Assembly: GCF_036227605.1 (NCBI RefSeq)
Contig: NZ_CP109487.1
Span: 6,881,501 to 6,945,500, forward strand
Direction: 5' to 3'
Origin: Streptomyces sp. NBC_01439
Lineage (GTDB): Bacteria > Actinomycetota > Actinomycetes > Streptomycetales > Streptomycetaceae
DNA length: 64,000 bases
The position numbers were made by a program, and so were the translations under genes. This document shows, piece after piece, positions 24,430 to 32,689 of this stretch. The notes beneath the pieces are model-generated. The model made no database searches and had not been told where the DNA came from. It saw only the letters and a list, made by a program, of their open reading frames with translations. The stretch's first letter is position 1. The number at the start of each line of letters is the position of its first letter.

Positions 24430-25298
24430 GGCTGCTGCTCCTCGTGCCAGGTCCGTACGGCGGACTGGTAGTCGTGCTCGCCCGCCCCGGAGAGGAAGCG
24501 CGCCGAGAACTCGGGCCAGGGGGTGGTCGCGTAGAGCTTCTGGAAGGGCTCGTCGCGGTCGTAGTCGGGGACGCAGGAGGTGAAGTGCGCGCCGTTCGGG
24601 GTCTCCACGACCCCGGTCACGGAGTGCCGGCTGACGAGGAGGGATTGCGGGGGGCCGGCCTTGGTGAGCTCGGCGGTCTCGACGAGGTGCTCGCAGGAGA
24701 CGTAGGCGGCGTCGGCGGCCTCGCAGAAGAGGTCGTCGAAGTACGGGTCGGGGCCCAGGTACTGGGCGTTGCCGAGGCGGTCGGCGCGGTTGAGGTGCAC
24801 CAGGGCCGCGTCCATGCGCAGGGCGGGGACGGCGACGAGCTCCTCGCCGTCGTCGTAGGGGGAGGTGACCGTGCGCAGCTCCGGGTTGACCCGCATGACG
24901 TCGGAGCCGAGGCCCGCGCGGACGGGGAGGAAGGGGAGCCGGTTGGCGGCGGCGTGCAGGCCCCACATGAACATGGCCTCGTCGAGCTCGGTGAGGGTGA
25001 AGGCGGCGCGCTCGCGGGCGGCCCGGAAGTGGGGCTCCAGCGGGACGGAGTCGAGGGTGACGAAGGGGGCGACCAGCTTGCGGATCCGGCCGGCGGCGGC
25101 CAGCAGGCCGACGTCGGGGCCACCGTACGAGATCACGGTGAGATCGGTGATCTCGGACCGGAGCAGTGCCCGCACCAGGGCCATGGGTTTGCGCCGGGAC
25201 CCCCAGCCGCCGATGCCGATGGTCATCCCGCTGTGCAGCTGCCCGACCACCTCCTCGGGCGACAGGGTCTTGTCCGTCCTGTCCGTCCTGCCGGTCAT
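24426..25298 (-). CDS. ipdA: IpdA, alpha subunit of the COCHEA-CoA hydrolase
   Basis: The 290-aa product is a CoA-transferase alpha-subunit homologue with the MTIGIGGWGSRRKPMALVRA glycine loop (about 25-44), VISYGGPDVGLLAA, and ALVHLNRADRLGNAQYLGPD. Together with IpdB it opens the last steroid ring. It starts at ATG 25298 within an ATGA overlap with echA20. Gene order echA20-ipdA-ipdB-ipdC is the same as in M. tuberculosis (Rv3550-Rv3553). Confidence 0.88.
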   Translation of the reverse strand: MTGRTDRTDKTLSPEEVVGQLHSGMTIGIGGWGSRRKPMALVRALLRSEITDLTVISYGGPDVGLLAAAGRIRKLVAPFVTLDSVPLEPHFRAARERAAFTLTELDEAMFMWGLHAAANRLPFLPVRAGLGSDVMRVNPELRTVTSPYDDGEELVAVPALRMDAALVHLNRADRLGNAQYLGPDPYFDDLFCEAADAAYVSCEHLVETAELTKAGPPQSLLVSRHSVTGVVETPNGAHFTSCVPDYDRDEPFQKLYATTPWPEFSARFLSGAGEHDYQSAVRTWHEEQQP

Positions 25299-26044
25299 GC
25301 GCGTTCTCCCTTCCCGAAGGTGTCGCGGACCCGGTCGGCCACCCCGCTGAGGTTGGCCTCGAAGGTGAAGCCCTGCTCGAAGCGGTAGCTGCGGCGCACG
25401 TCCACGGGGTCGATCCCGTTGATGGCCGCCTTGGCGAGCCGGATCAGATGGCCGTCCTTCTTCGCGATCTCGGCGGCCAGCTCCAGGGCGGCGGCGCGCA
25501 GCTCCGCGCGCGGGACCACCTTCCAAACCGAGCCGTGGGCGTGCAGTTCGGCGGCGGTCGCGGTGCGCGAGGTGTAGTACAGCGCGCGCATCAGGTGCTG
25601 CGGGACCAGCCGCGCCAGGTGGGTGGCGGCGCCGAGCGCACCCCGGTCCAGTTCGGGCAGCCCGAAGGTGGCGTCCTCGGAGGCGACGATCGCGTCGGCG
25701 TTGCCGACGAGCCCGATGCCGCCGCCCAGGCAGAACCCGTGCACGGCCGCGACGACCGGCACCTCGCACTCGTACACGGCGGCGAAGGCCTCGTAGCAGC
25801 CCCGGTTGGCGCCGACGAGCGCGGCGTGTCCGCTGTCGCGCTGCATCTCCTTGATGTCGACGCCGGCGTTGAAGCCGCGGCCCTCGGCGGCGAGGACGAC
25901 GCACCGGACCTCGGGGTCGCGGCCGGCCGCCCGCAGGGCGTCGGCGAGTTCGTACCAGCCCTGCACCGGGAGCGCGTTGACGGGTGGGAAGTCGACTGTG
26001 ACGAGTGCGATGCCCTTGTCGGGGCTTGAGGTGGAGACACCCAT
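25295..26044 (-). CDS. echA20: EchA20, crotonase-family ring D hydrolase
   Basis: The 249-aa product is a crotonase: oxyanion-hole segments GRGFNAGVDIKEM and HGFCLGGGIGLVGNAD, and the trimer region FGLPELDRGALGAATHL. EchA20 (Rv3550) opens ring D of a HIP-derived CoA ester. ATG 26044 is chosen because an ATG at 26074 would lie inside the operator. It is first in the echA20-ipdA-ipdB-ipdC operon and is divergent from two SDR genes over operator site 2. Confidence 0.85.
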   Translation of the reverse strand: MGVSTSSPDKGIALVTVDFPPVNALPVQGWYELADALRAAGRDPEVRCVVLAAEGRGFNAGVDIKEMQRDSGHAALVGANRGCYEAFAAVYECEVPVVAAVHGFCLGGGIGLVGNADAIVASEDATFGLPELDRGALGAATHLARLVPQHLMRALYYTSRTATAAELHAHGSVWKVVPRAELRAAALELAAEIAKKDGHLIRLAKAAINGIDPVDVRRSYRFEQGFTFEANLSGVADRVRDTFGKGERA

Positions 26045-26066
26045 GAGCGGATCAGCTACCTTTCCA

Positions 26067-26082
26067 CCAAACATTTGTTAGG
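26067..26082. promoter_or_regulatory. KstR2-type operator, site 2
   Basis: CCAAACATTTGTTAGG is again CCNAACANNTGTTNGG (15 of 16 bases equal to the reverse complement of site 1). It lies between echA20 (start 26044) and the divergent SDR (start 26101). It is set inside a wider imperfect repeat: CTACCTTTCC at 26056-26065 and GGAAGGTAG at 26086-26094. Confidence 0.8.
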
Positions 26083-26100
26083 TGAGGAAGGTAGCAGCCC

Positions 26101-26883
26101 ATGGAGCTCGACGGGAGGGTGGTCGTCGTCACCGGAGGAACCCGGGGCGTCGGCGCCGGGATCGCCCGGTCGTTCCTCGCGGCCGGCGCGGACGTGGTCG
26201 TCTGCGCCCGGCGGCCACCGGAGCAGGAGGTGGTGGCGGACGGTCGGACGGCCGCGTTCACCCCGGTCGACCTGCGCGATCCCGCCGCCGTGCACGCGTT
26301 CTTCGGCGCGGTCGCGGCCCGGTACGGGCGACTCGACTGCCTGGTCAACAACGCGGGCGGCACCCCGTACCGGCTGCTGAGCGAGGGCGAGGCGCAGCGC
26401 CACGCGCGCGTCGTCGAGCTCAACCTGATCGCGCCGATGGCCGCCTCGCTCGCGGCGTATCCCTGGCTGCGGGAAGCGCGGGGCTCGGTGGTCATGATCG
26501 GCAGCGTCAGCGGGACCCGTCCCTCGCCGGGGACGGCCGCGTACGGCGCAGCCAAGGCGGGGCTGGAGAACCTGGCCCGGTCCATGGCCGTCGAATGGGC
26601 CCCCGAAGTGCGGGTCAACTCCCTGGTCCTCGGCATGGTGCGGACCGAACTGGCCCACCTGCACTACGGCGACGAGACCGGCATCGCCGCGGTCGGCGCC
26701 ACCGTCCCGTTGGGGCGCCTCGCGGACCCCTCGGACGTGGGGGCGGCGGCGGTGTTCCTGGCCTCGGACCGGGCGGCGTACGTGAGCGGGGCGAGCCTGC
26801 TGGTGCACGGGGGCGGCGAGCGCCCGGCGTTCTTGGATGCGGCAACTGTCAACAAGGAGGACCGAGATGGCGGGACTGTGTGA
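26101..26883 (+). CDS. SDR, Rv3549c-like (HIP regulon)
   Basis: The 260-aa product is a classical SDR with TGGTRGVG (11-18), LVNNAGG, MIGSVSG and YGAAK. Its place next to echA20 across operator site 2 and its pairing with a second SDR equal the Rv3549c-Rv3548c pair of the KstR2 regulon. It would perform a beta-oxidation-type dehydrogenation of a pathway CoA ester. It overlaps the next SDR gene by 17 bases. Confidence 0.8.
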   Translation: MELDGRVVVVTGGTRGVGAGIARSFLAAGADVVVCARRPPEQEVVADGRTAAFTPVDLRDPAAVHAFFGAVAARYGRLDCLVNNAGGTPYRLLSEGEAQRHARVVELNLIAPMAASLAAYPWLREARGSVVMIGSVSGTRPSPGTAAYGAAKAGLENLARSMAVEWAPEVRVNSLVLGMVRTELAHLHYGDETGIAAVGATVPLGRLADPSDVGAAAVFLASDRAAYVSGASLLVHGGGERPAFLDAATVNKEDRDGGTV

Positions 26884-27778
26884 AGGTCGGGTCGTGATCG
26901 TGACGGGCGCGGGGCGGGGGTTGGGGCGCGCCCATGCGCTGGCCTTCGCGGCGGAAGGGGCGAAGGTCGTCGTCAACGACCTCGGGGTCGGTCTCGACGG
27001 GTTGCCGGGGCCGGACGGCCCGGCGGCCCGGGTGGTCGCCGAGATCGAGGCGCTGGGCGGCGAGGCGGTCGCGCACGGCGGGGACGTCGCCACGTCGAAG
27101 GGTGCGGCCTCGCTGGTGGCGGCGGCCGTGGACGCCTTCGGGCGCCTGGACACCCTCGTCAACAACGCGGGCTTCCTGCGGGACCGGATGCTGGTCAACC
27201 TGGACGAGGACGACTGGGACGCGGTCATGCGGGTCCACCTCAAGGGCCACTTCCTGCCGCTGCGGTCGGCGGCCGCGTGGTGGCGGGCGGAGGCGAAGGC
27301 GGGCCGGCCGGTGGTCGCCCGGGTGGTCAACACCTCCTCCGGGGCCGGCCTGCTGGGCTCGGTCGGCCAGGGCAACTACAGCGCGGCCAAGGCCGGGATC
27401 CTCGCCCTCACGGCGGTCGCGGCGCAGGAGATGGGCCCCTACGGGGTCCAGGTCAACGCGATCGCCCCGGCGGCACGGACCCGGATGACGGAGCGGACCT
27501 TCGCCGAGACCATGGCCGCTCCCGCGGCGGGCGACTTCGACGTGATGGCCCCCGAGAACGTCTCCCCGCTGGTGGTGTGGCTGGGGGCGGAGGCTTCGGC
27601 GGGGGTCACGGGCCGGGTCTTCGAGACGGAGGGCGGCCGGATCACGGTGATGGAGGGCTGGCGGCCGGGCCCCACGGCGGACCGGGGCGCGCGCCGGACC
27701 CCGGCGGAGGCGGGGGAGGCGGCCCGGGAACTCCTCGCGGCGGCGCAGGCTCCGCTGCCGGTGTACGGCGCGCGGTAG
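26867..27778 (+). CDS. SDR, Rv3548c-like (3-hydroxyacyl-CoA dehydrogenase type)
   Basis: The 303-aa product has TGAGRGLG (12-19), the long insertion VNDLGVGLDGLPGPDG typical of the MFE-2/HSD17B4-type SDRs, LVNNAGFLRDRML, NTSSGAG and YSAAK. This type oxidises 3-hydroxyacyl-CoAs in side-chain removal. ATG 26867 has AAGGAGG upstream and lies within the end of the preceding SDR gene. A C-terminal extension after residue 270 is Ala-rich. It corresponds to Rv3548c by order and sequence pattern. Confidence 0.82.
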   Translation: MAGLCEGRVVIVTGAGRGLGRAHALAFAAEGAKVVVNDLGVGLDGLPGPDGPAARVVAEIEALGGEAVAHGGDVATSKGAASLVAAAVDAFGRLDTLVNNAGFLRDRMLVNLDEDDWDAVMRVHLKGHFLPLRSAAAWWRAEAKAGRPVVARVVNTSSGAGLLGSVGQGNYSAAKAGILALTAVAAQEMGPYGVQVNAIAPAARTRMTERTFAETMAAPAAGDFDVMAPENVSPLVVWLGAEASAGVTGRVFETEGGRITVMEGWRPGPTADRGARRTPAEAGEAARELLAAAQAPLPVYGAR

Positions 27779-27858
27779 CGGGCCCCGGTCCGGCCCCGGC
27801 GGCGGGGTCGGAGGCTAAGGTTCCTGGTCCGGGACAAGAGCCGAAGGGACACGAACCG

Positions 27859-28305
27859 ATGATGGCCGTCACGCCGACCCCGCAGAAGATCACCACGTTC
27901 CTGATGTTCGAGGGGCGGGCGGAGGAGGCGATGACCTTCTACCTCTCGCTGTTCGACGACGCGGAGGTGGTCGCCATCAGCCGCTACGGCCCCGACGAGA
28001 CCGGACCCGGAGCCGGACCCGAGGGGACCGTGCGCCACGCGACCTTCTCCCTGGCCGGACAGCAGTTCATGTGCATCGACAGCCCGGCCCAGCACGCGTT
28101 CGGCTTCACGCCCGCCGTGTCGCTGTACGTCCAGTGCGAGGACGAGGCCGAGATCGAACGCCTCTACGGAGCCCTCGCCGAGCAGGGCACCGAGCTGATG
28201 CCCCTGGGCTCGTACGGGTTCAGCCATCGGTTCGGCTGGGTGAACGACCGCTTCGGCGTCTCCTGGCAGCTGAACGTCGCGGCCCCGCCCAGCGCGGGCG
28301 GGTGA
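27859..28305 (+). CDS. VOC-superfamily protein (PhnB-like)
   Basis: The 148-aa product begins ITTFLMFEGRAEEAMTFY and contains HATFSLAGQQFMCIDS and GWVNDRFGVSWQLN, the pattern of PhnB/3-demethylubiquinone-methyltransferase-like glyoxalase-fold proteins. Metal-binding residues are not complete by eye, so the activity is unknown. GAAGGGA stands 10 bases before the ATG. Three near-copies of a 14-base CCCGGACCGGAT unit follow its stop (28314-28360). Confidence 0.82.
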   Translation: MMAVTPTPQKITTFLMFEGRAEEAMTFYLSLFDDAEVVAISRYGPDETGPGAGPEGTVRHATFSLAGQQFMCIDSPAQHAFGFTPAVSLYVQCEDEAEIERLYGALAEQGTELMPLGSYGFSHRFGWVNDRFGVSWQLNVAAPPSAGG

Positions 28306-28408
28306 CGCGCCGGCCCGGACCGGATTGTCCCGGACCGGATGTCCCGGACCGGGCCGGTTCCTTTCGTGCCCTCCCCGTGGGGGCCGGGTGCAGGGGACGG
28401 GAGCGGGC

Positions 28409-29599
28409 TCAGGCCGCGGCGGGCGCTCGCTCGGGGGCGGCCGTGGCGCTGCCGCCGTCCTTCTCGGCCCGCAGGTCCGGCAGGAGGGTGAACAGGCCGA
28501 GGAAGGCCATGACCACGCCGAGGACGAGCGGGGCCCGGAGCCCGTATGCGTTGATGCCGACGCCGCCGAGCCAGGAGCCGATGACGATGCCGAGCGTGAT
28601 GAAGGAGGAGTGCACGGTGTTGACCAGCGGGCGGGCGTTCGCGGTGCGCTGGACCCGGGTGATCATGCAGGGGTTCATCGTGACGCCGACCAGACCGATG
28701 CCCATCATGAAGATCAGCGCGGGTGCGGTGACCTCGGCGAAGACGGCGAAGCCGGCGAGGAAGACCATGTTGAGCCCGAGCCCGACGAGCTGGGTCACGA
28801 TCGTGTGCCGGTCGGCGAAGCGGCCCACGACGTGGTTGCCGACGACGGTCGCTGCTCCGTAGGCGACCAGCAGCCACGGCACCGAGCCCTCGCTGAAGCC
28901 GGTGAGCTCGGTGAGGATCGGCGTGAAGTAGCTGAAGGCGGAGAAGGTGGCGCCGATGATCAGCGTGGAGGTGGAGAACACCAGCCACAGCCGCGGGTTC
29001 TCGAAGACGCGCACCTCCTCCTTGACGGAGGGTCCGCCCTCCCCCTCGGCGCCGGTCACGGAAGGGACGCCGACGATCGTGGCGAGGGCCGCGAGCACGG
29101 TCAGCCCCGAGATCGCCCAGAAGGCGGCCCGCCAGCCGAACTGGCCGCCGACGAAGGTGGAGAGGGGCAGCCCGAGCAGGGTGCCGAGCATCAGCCCGTT
29201 CATGGCGGCGCCGATCGCCTTGCCGCGCACCTCCGGCTCGGTGATCTCGGCGACGACCGAGAGCGAGACGCCGAAGAAGGCGGAGGAGGCGACACCCGTG
29301 ACGACGCGCCCGATGGCCATCGTCACGTAGTCGGTGGACAGCGCGGCCACGACGTTGCCGCCGAGGAAGACCGCGAAGAGCACCATCAGGGCGCTCTTGT
29401 GCGGGAGTTTGAGCACGGCGGTGGCCAGGAAGGGCCCGCCGAGAGCCATGGCGACGGCGAACGCGGTGATCAGGTAGCCGACTCGGGGGACGGTGACCCC
29501 GAGCCCTTCGGAGATCTGGGGCATCAGGCCGGCCACCACGAATTCACTGGTGACCATGGCGAAGATGCCGAGGGCGAGGACGTACACGGCCTTGGGCAC
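28409..29599 (-). CDS. MFS drug-efflux-type transporter
   Basis: The product (396 aa from GTG 29599) has 12 predicted membrane helices. The motif GRVVTGVASSAFFGVSLSVV in helix 4-5 and the AraJ/DHA1-like start ALGIFAMVTSEFVVAGLMP suggest a DHA1 exporter. The start is uncertain; GTGs at 29608 and 29611 and an upstream frame to 29671 exist, but GGTGG suits 29599. A TetR operator half lies just upstream, and the tetR gene is next in line, so the transporter is probably induced by a TetR ligand. Confidence 0.85.
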   Translation of the reverse strand: MPKAVYVLALGIFAMVTSEFVVAGLMPQISEGLGVTVPRVGYLITAFAVAMALGGPFLATAVLKLPHKSALMVLFAVFLGGNVVAALSTDYVTMAIGRVVTGVASSAFFGVSLSVVAEITEPEVRGKAIGAAMNGLMLGTLLGLPLSTFVGGQFGWRAAFWAISGLTVLAALATIVGVPSVTGAEGEGGPSVKEEVRVFENPRLWLVFSTSTLIIGATFSAFSYFTPILTELTGFSEGSVPWLLVAYGAATVVGNHVVGRFADRHTIVTQLVGLGLNMVFLAGFAVFAEVTAPALIFMMGIGLVGVTMNPCMITRVQRTANARPLVNTVHSSFITLGIVIGSWLGGVGINAYGLRAPLVLGVVMAFLGLFTLLPDLRAEKDGGSATAAPERAPAAA

Positions 29600-29625
29600 G
29601 GCCGTCACCACCTTTCTATAAGAAA

Positions 29626-29640
29626 ACGATCGTTCCAGAA
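29626..29640. promoter_or_regulatory. TetR-type operator before the MFS gene
   Basis: ACGATCGTTCCAGAA contains the palindrome AACGATCGTT. It matches CCGATCGTTTCAGAA (30349-30363) at 13 of 15 bases, and that second site lies upstream of the tetR gene. The shared site suggests that the TetR protein controls both genes. Confidence 0.6.
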
Positions 29641-29728
29641 TGCGGGTGGGCGGGACCCCGCCCCGGGTCAAGGGGATTGAGGGTCGGTCAGTGGGCCCGA
29701 GGGGTCGGAGCCGGACGTCGAGCGGGCG

Positions 29729-30322
29729 TCAGCCGGTACGCGACAGGCCCGTGAGGGCCTGGTCGACGACCTGGGTCAGGTAGTCCCGGTCCGCCGTCCG
29801 CTCCATGACGCGCAGCCCCTGGGTGAGGGTGACGAGGAACCGGGCGGTGATGCGCACGTCGACGCCGGGCGCCAGCTCCCCGGCCACCTCCGCGCGCAGC
29901 AGGAGGTAGGCGAAGGCCTCCTCCAGGGACCCCAGTGCCCCGCCGAGCCGTTCGGCGGCCTTCGCGTCCCCCGGTAGCCGCTCCAGCACGCCGTGGGTGA
30001 CCATGCACCCGCCGCGGAGCGGATCGGCCAGCGCTGATTCGACGTAGGAGAGGAGGAAGGCGCGCAGGACCGGCAGGGTGGGGCCCTCGTCGGAAGGGGC
30101 GAGGTCCGTCCGGGCGCGGTCCGCCTCGACGGCGCAGTACAGGTCCAGCGCCTTGAGGTAGAGGTCGTGCTTGGAGCCGTAGGCGGCGTACATGCTGGAG
30201 CGGTTGATGCCCAGCGCGTCCACGAGGTCCTGGATCGAGGTGGCCTCGTACCCCTGGTGGCGGAACAGCTCCATGGCCTTCACCAGGGCGGACTGCGGGT
30301 CGAACTCCTTGGGCCTCGCCAT
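29729..30322 (-). CDS. TetR-family regulator (AcrR-like)
   Basis: The 197-aa product has a TetR HTH at about residues 8-55 (DPQSALVKAMELFRHQGYEA, IQDLVDALGINRSSMYAAYG), then a long helical ligand domain with GGCMVTHGVLERL, typical of the group that guards transporters. ATG 30322 opens it. The MFS gene lies 130 bases downstream on the same strand with its own operator, so regulator and pump share control. Ligand unknown. Confidence 0.88.
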   Translation of the reverse strand: MARPKEFDPQSALVKAMELFRHQGYEATSIQDLVDALGINRSSMYAAYGSKHDLYLKALDLYCAVEADRARTDLAPSDEGPTLPVLRAFLLSYVESALADPLRGGCMVTHGVLERLPGDAKAAERLGGALGSLEEAFAYLLLRAEVAGELAPGVDVRITARFLVTLTQGLRVMERTADRDYLTQVVDQALTGLSRTG

Positions 30323-30348
30323 GGACCTGAGGCTACCCCATTTCCAAC

Positions 30349-30363
30349 CGATCGTTTCAGAAA
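30349..30363. promoter_or_regulatory. TetR-type operator before the tetR gene
   Basis: CCGATCGTTTCAGAA, paired with the site at 29626-29640, lies 27 bases upstream of the tetR ATG and would give autoregulation. Confidence 0.6.
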
Positions 30364-30773
30364 GGAGGTGCAGTGGTCCGGCGTTCGCCGAAATTCGGCG
30401 GGAACCGTCCCGCACCCACACCTCCCGGCGTGCGGACCAGCAGCGGCTTCGCCATGTGCGGATCACCTGCGAGGGCTGAAACGGAAGCGGGCCCGGCCCC
30501 CTGGCGAGGGGTCGGGTCCGAGTCTTCAGCGGTGCGTTGTCCTATGACTACCCGCTACATCCACTCGCTGAACCGCAACCGGCCCATCATGTTGCCCATT
30601 TCCTGTTCCGAGACCTTCGGCCGCGGATCCCGCGGGTCCCGGGGGGCCTTGCGGTCCCGGCGGGCCTGGCACGCCGTTCGCGCCGGCCGTGGCCGCGCCA
30701 CCGACGACCCCGAGCGGACGCCGGTCCCTTTCGGCCAGGGTGCGATCGGCCTCGACATGCAGGCCACGATGTT
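30364..30773. other. gene-poor interval upstream of hsaD
   Basis: The roughly 410 bases hold no gene I can support. A plus-strand frame from ATG 30544 to TGA 30777 overlaps the hsaD start but has no ribosome site and an Arg-rich product without a recognisable fold. Because hsaD is followed by a gene scrap, this stretch may be degraded DNA of a former steroid operon. Confidence 0.5.
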
Positions 30774-30776
30774 GTG

Positions 30777-31637
30777 ATGATCACTTACGAGAGCACCTCG
30801 CGCACGGCCAAGGCTGGAAACCTCAACCTCCACTTCCACGAGGCAGGACCGGACCGCACCGACGCCCCCGTCCTCGTCCTCCTCCACGGCGGCGGACCCG
30901 GCGCCTCGGCCTGGTCCAACTTCGGGCCCAACATGCCCTTCCTCGCCGAGCGGTTCCGCACCCTGCTCATCGACCAGCCCTGCTACGGCCGCTCCGACAA
31001 GCCCGAACCCGACCGCGACTACTTCAGCTTCAGCGCCGCTGCGACCGCCGCCCTCATGAACGAACTCGGCATCGAGAAGGCCCACTTCATCGGCAACTCC
31101 CTCGGCGGCGGCACCGCCGTCCGGATGTCGCTGAACCACCCGGACAAGGTGGGCAAGCTGCTGCTCATGAGCCCCGGTGGAATTTCGGTCAATCTCTTCT
31201 CGGCCGACCCCACCGAAGGCATCCGGCGGCTCTTCGCGTTCGCCGCGGCCGCCGAACCCACCCGCGAGCAGATGCGCGCCTTCCTCACGACGCTCGTCCA
31301 CGACCCCTCGCTCATCACCGACGAACTCGTCGAAGAGCGCTACGCCCGGGCCATGGACCCGGACGCGCGGATCGGAAGCGCCCGCATGGGCGCCTCCTTC
31401 GCCAACCCCGCCTGGCAGCAGGACACCCTGCTCTGGCGCGAGGCCCACCGCATCAGCCACCCCACCCTGCTCACCTGGGGGCGCGAGGACCGGGTCAACC
31501 CGCTCGACGGCGCGCTGTTCGCCCTCAAGGCCGTCCCCGACGCTCGCCTGCACGTCTTCCCGCGCTGCGGCCACTGGGCGCAGACCGAGGCCTTCGACGA
31601 CTTCAACCGCCTCGCCGCGGACTTCTTCGCACATTGA
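30777..31637 (+). CDS. hsaD: HsaD, 4,9-DSHA meta-cleavage-product hydrolase
   Basis: The 286-aa product is an alpha/beta-hydrolase whose text follows mycobacterial HsaD (Rv3569c) closely: ESTSRTAK start, HGGGPGASAWSNF (oxyanion), GNSLGGGTAVR with S108, NLFSADPTEGIRRL, GREDRVNPLDGAL with D238, RCGHWAQTEAFDDFN with H266. HsaD cleaves the C-C bond of the A/B-ring-opened steroid, yielding HIP (DOHNAA) and an aliphatic acid. ATG 30777 is used; GTG 30774 is possible. No hsaA, hsaB or hsaC is next to it. Confidence 0.88.
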   Translation: MITYESTSRTAKAGNLNLHFHEAGPDRTDAPVLVLLHGGGPGASAWSNFGPNMPFLAERFRTLLIDQPCYGRSDKPEPDRDYFSFSAAATAALMNELGIEKAHFIGNSLGGGTAVRMSLNHPDKVGKLLLMSPGGISVNLFSADPTEGIRRLFAFAAAAEPTREQMRAFLTTLVHDPSLITDELVEERYARAMDPDARIGSARMGASFANPAWQQDTLLWREAHRISHPTLLTWGREDRVNPLDGALFALKAVPDARLHVFPRCGHWAQTEAFDDFNRLAADFFAH

Positions 31638-31657
31638 CGCCGAACCTCGCACCGGTC

Positions 31658-31777
31658 GGCGAGGGCTGCTCGGCGGCGGTGACGGGGGAGGCCTACCCCG
31701 GACCGGGCGCGACGATCGGCCCGGCCGCGGCCTTCGGCCGGGCGGCCAGGGGCGCCATCGCCGCGGGGCTCGGCTGA
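31658..31777 (+). pseudogene. kstD: C-terminal remnant of a 3-ketosteroid 1-dehydrogenase (KstD)
   Basis: About 40 codons in the frame ending at TGA 31777 read GEGCSAAVTGEAYPGPGATI followed by GPAAAFGRAARGAIA. That is the FAD-binding C-terminal segment of KstD and related fumarate-reductase-type flavoproteins (usual form G..GN..A.VMG..YPGPGATIGPA..FGY.A). The remaining 500 or so residues are absent. The remnant begins directly behind the hsaD stop, so a deletion has removed the body of the gene. Confidence 0.7.
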
Positions 31778-31887
31778 CGGAGGCGGGGCCCCGGCGGTGC
31801 GGTGGGGCGGCGGGCTCGCACTGCCCGCCGCCCCGGGGCAGATCGGGTCGGGTCAGGTCGGGTCAGGTCGGATCGGCTCGGCTCGGT

Positions 31888-32577
31888 TCAGGAGAGCTTG
31901 CCGTTGTAGTCCGGCAGCTTGACGGTGCGCTCCGCGTGACCGCCGACGAGGTCGGTCGGGCTGTTGCCGATGTTGGCGATGATCGTGTAGCCGCGCGCCT
32001 CGATCTCCGCCCGCTTGCCCGTCTTGTAGGCGCTGACCTCATCGAACAGGTCGGGCAGGTCGCGGACGTAGAGCCCCGAGATCGGGTAGCCCACGGCCTT
32101 GAGGTTGCGCTCGGTGAGGGAGTGGATGATCCCGGGGCGGGCGGTGACGAAGAAGATCGCGACGCCGCGCTCGTGCGCGTACTGGGTCAGCGCGCGGACC
32201 TTGGCGATCGCGGGGGTCGGGAAGGTCCAGAACCAGTGGAAGTCCGTCTCCAACGAGGTGTTGTCGATGTCCAGGACGAGGGCGGGCTTCTCGCCGGCGG
32301 GCGAGGCGGCGATGCGGGCCTCGATGGCGGGCCGGGCCGCGTCGATCACGGCGGCGACGTCCCGCTGCCAGGTGGCGTAGTCGATGCCGAGGATCGCGGC
32401 GTTGCCGCCGGGCGCGGAGGCGGCCGGAGCCGCGGCCGCGGCCACGGGTGCGGGAGCCGGTGCCGGGACGGGCGCGGCCTGGGCCGCGGTGGCCGGAACC
32501 AGCGTCAGGACGGCGGCGGCCGCGGCCACGCCGATGGCGGCGGTACGGGGCGTACGGGTGCGGCGGGTGCTGCGCAT
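31888..32577 (-). CDS. secreted HAD-superfamily acid phosphatase (class B-like)
   Basis: The 229-aa product has a signal peptide ending near ATAAQA, an Ala/Pro-rich linker (PVPAPAPAPVAAAAAPAA) and a HAD domain with motif I LDIDNTSLE, motif II FFVTARPG, and the late GNSPTDLVGG. These enzymes dephosphorylate nucleotides or sugars outside the cell. ATG 32577 is chosen for GAGGGAG eight bases upstream. The stop is close to a run of GGGTCAGGTC-type repeats (31850-31880). Confidence 0.85.
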   Translation of the reverse strand: MRSTRRTRTPRTAAIGVAAAAAVLTLVPATAAQAAPVPAPAPAPVAAAAAPAASAPGGNAAILGIDYATWQRDVAAVIDAARPAIEARIAASPAGEKPALVLDIDNTSLETDFHWFWTFPTPAIAKVRALTQYAHERGVAIFFVTARPGIIHSLTERNLKAVGYPISGLYVRDLPDLFDEVSAYKTGKRAEIEARGYTIIANIGNSPTDLVGGHAERTVKLPDYNGKLS

Positions 32578-32689
32578 GGGGGGCGCTCCCTCGGTCACGG
32601 AGTTGGCATGTACGTGACCAGAGTTGGCGAGAACCGACCCTATGTCTACTGGCCGGTAGGAAACTTTTTGTGGCCGCGTGATGAATGAT

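Noticed and set aside
30364..30776. A KstR (KstR1) operator upstream of hsaD
   Set aside because: No AACNNGTT-centred palindrome of the known mycobacterial type is seen, nor the CCNAACANNTGTTNGG site.
30544..30777. A 77-codon plus-strand frame overlapping the hsaD start
   Set aside because: The TGATG overlap with hsaD looks like coupling, but there is no ribosome site and the product is Arg-rich and unlike steroid-pathway proteins. It is described as an interval instead.
31790..31887. Short GGGTCAGGTC repeats as a CRISPR or regulatory array
   Set aside because: The units are only about ten bases, without spacers, and no cas genes are near. It is simple-sequence DNA.
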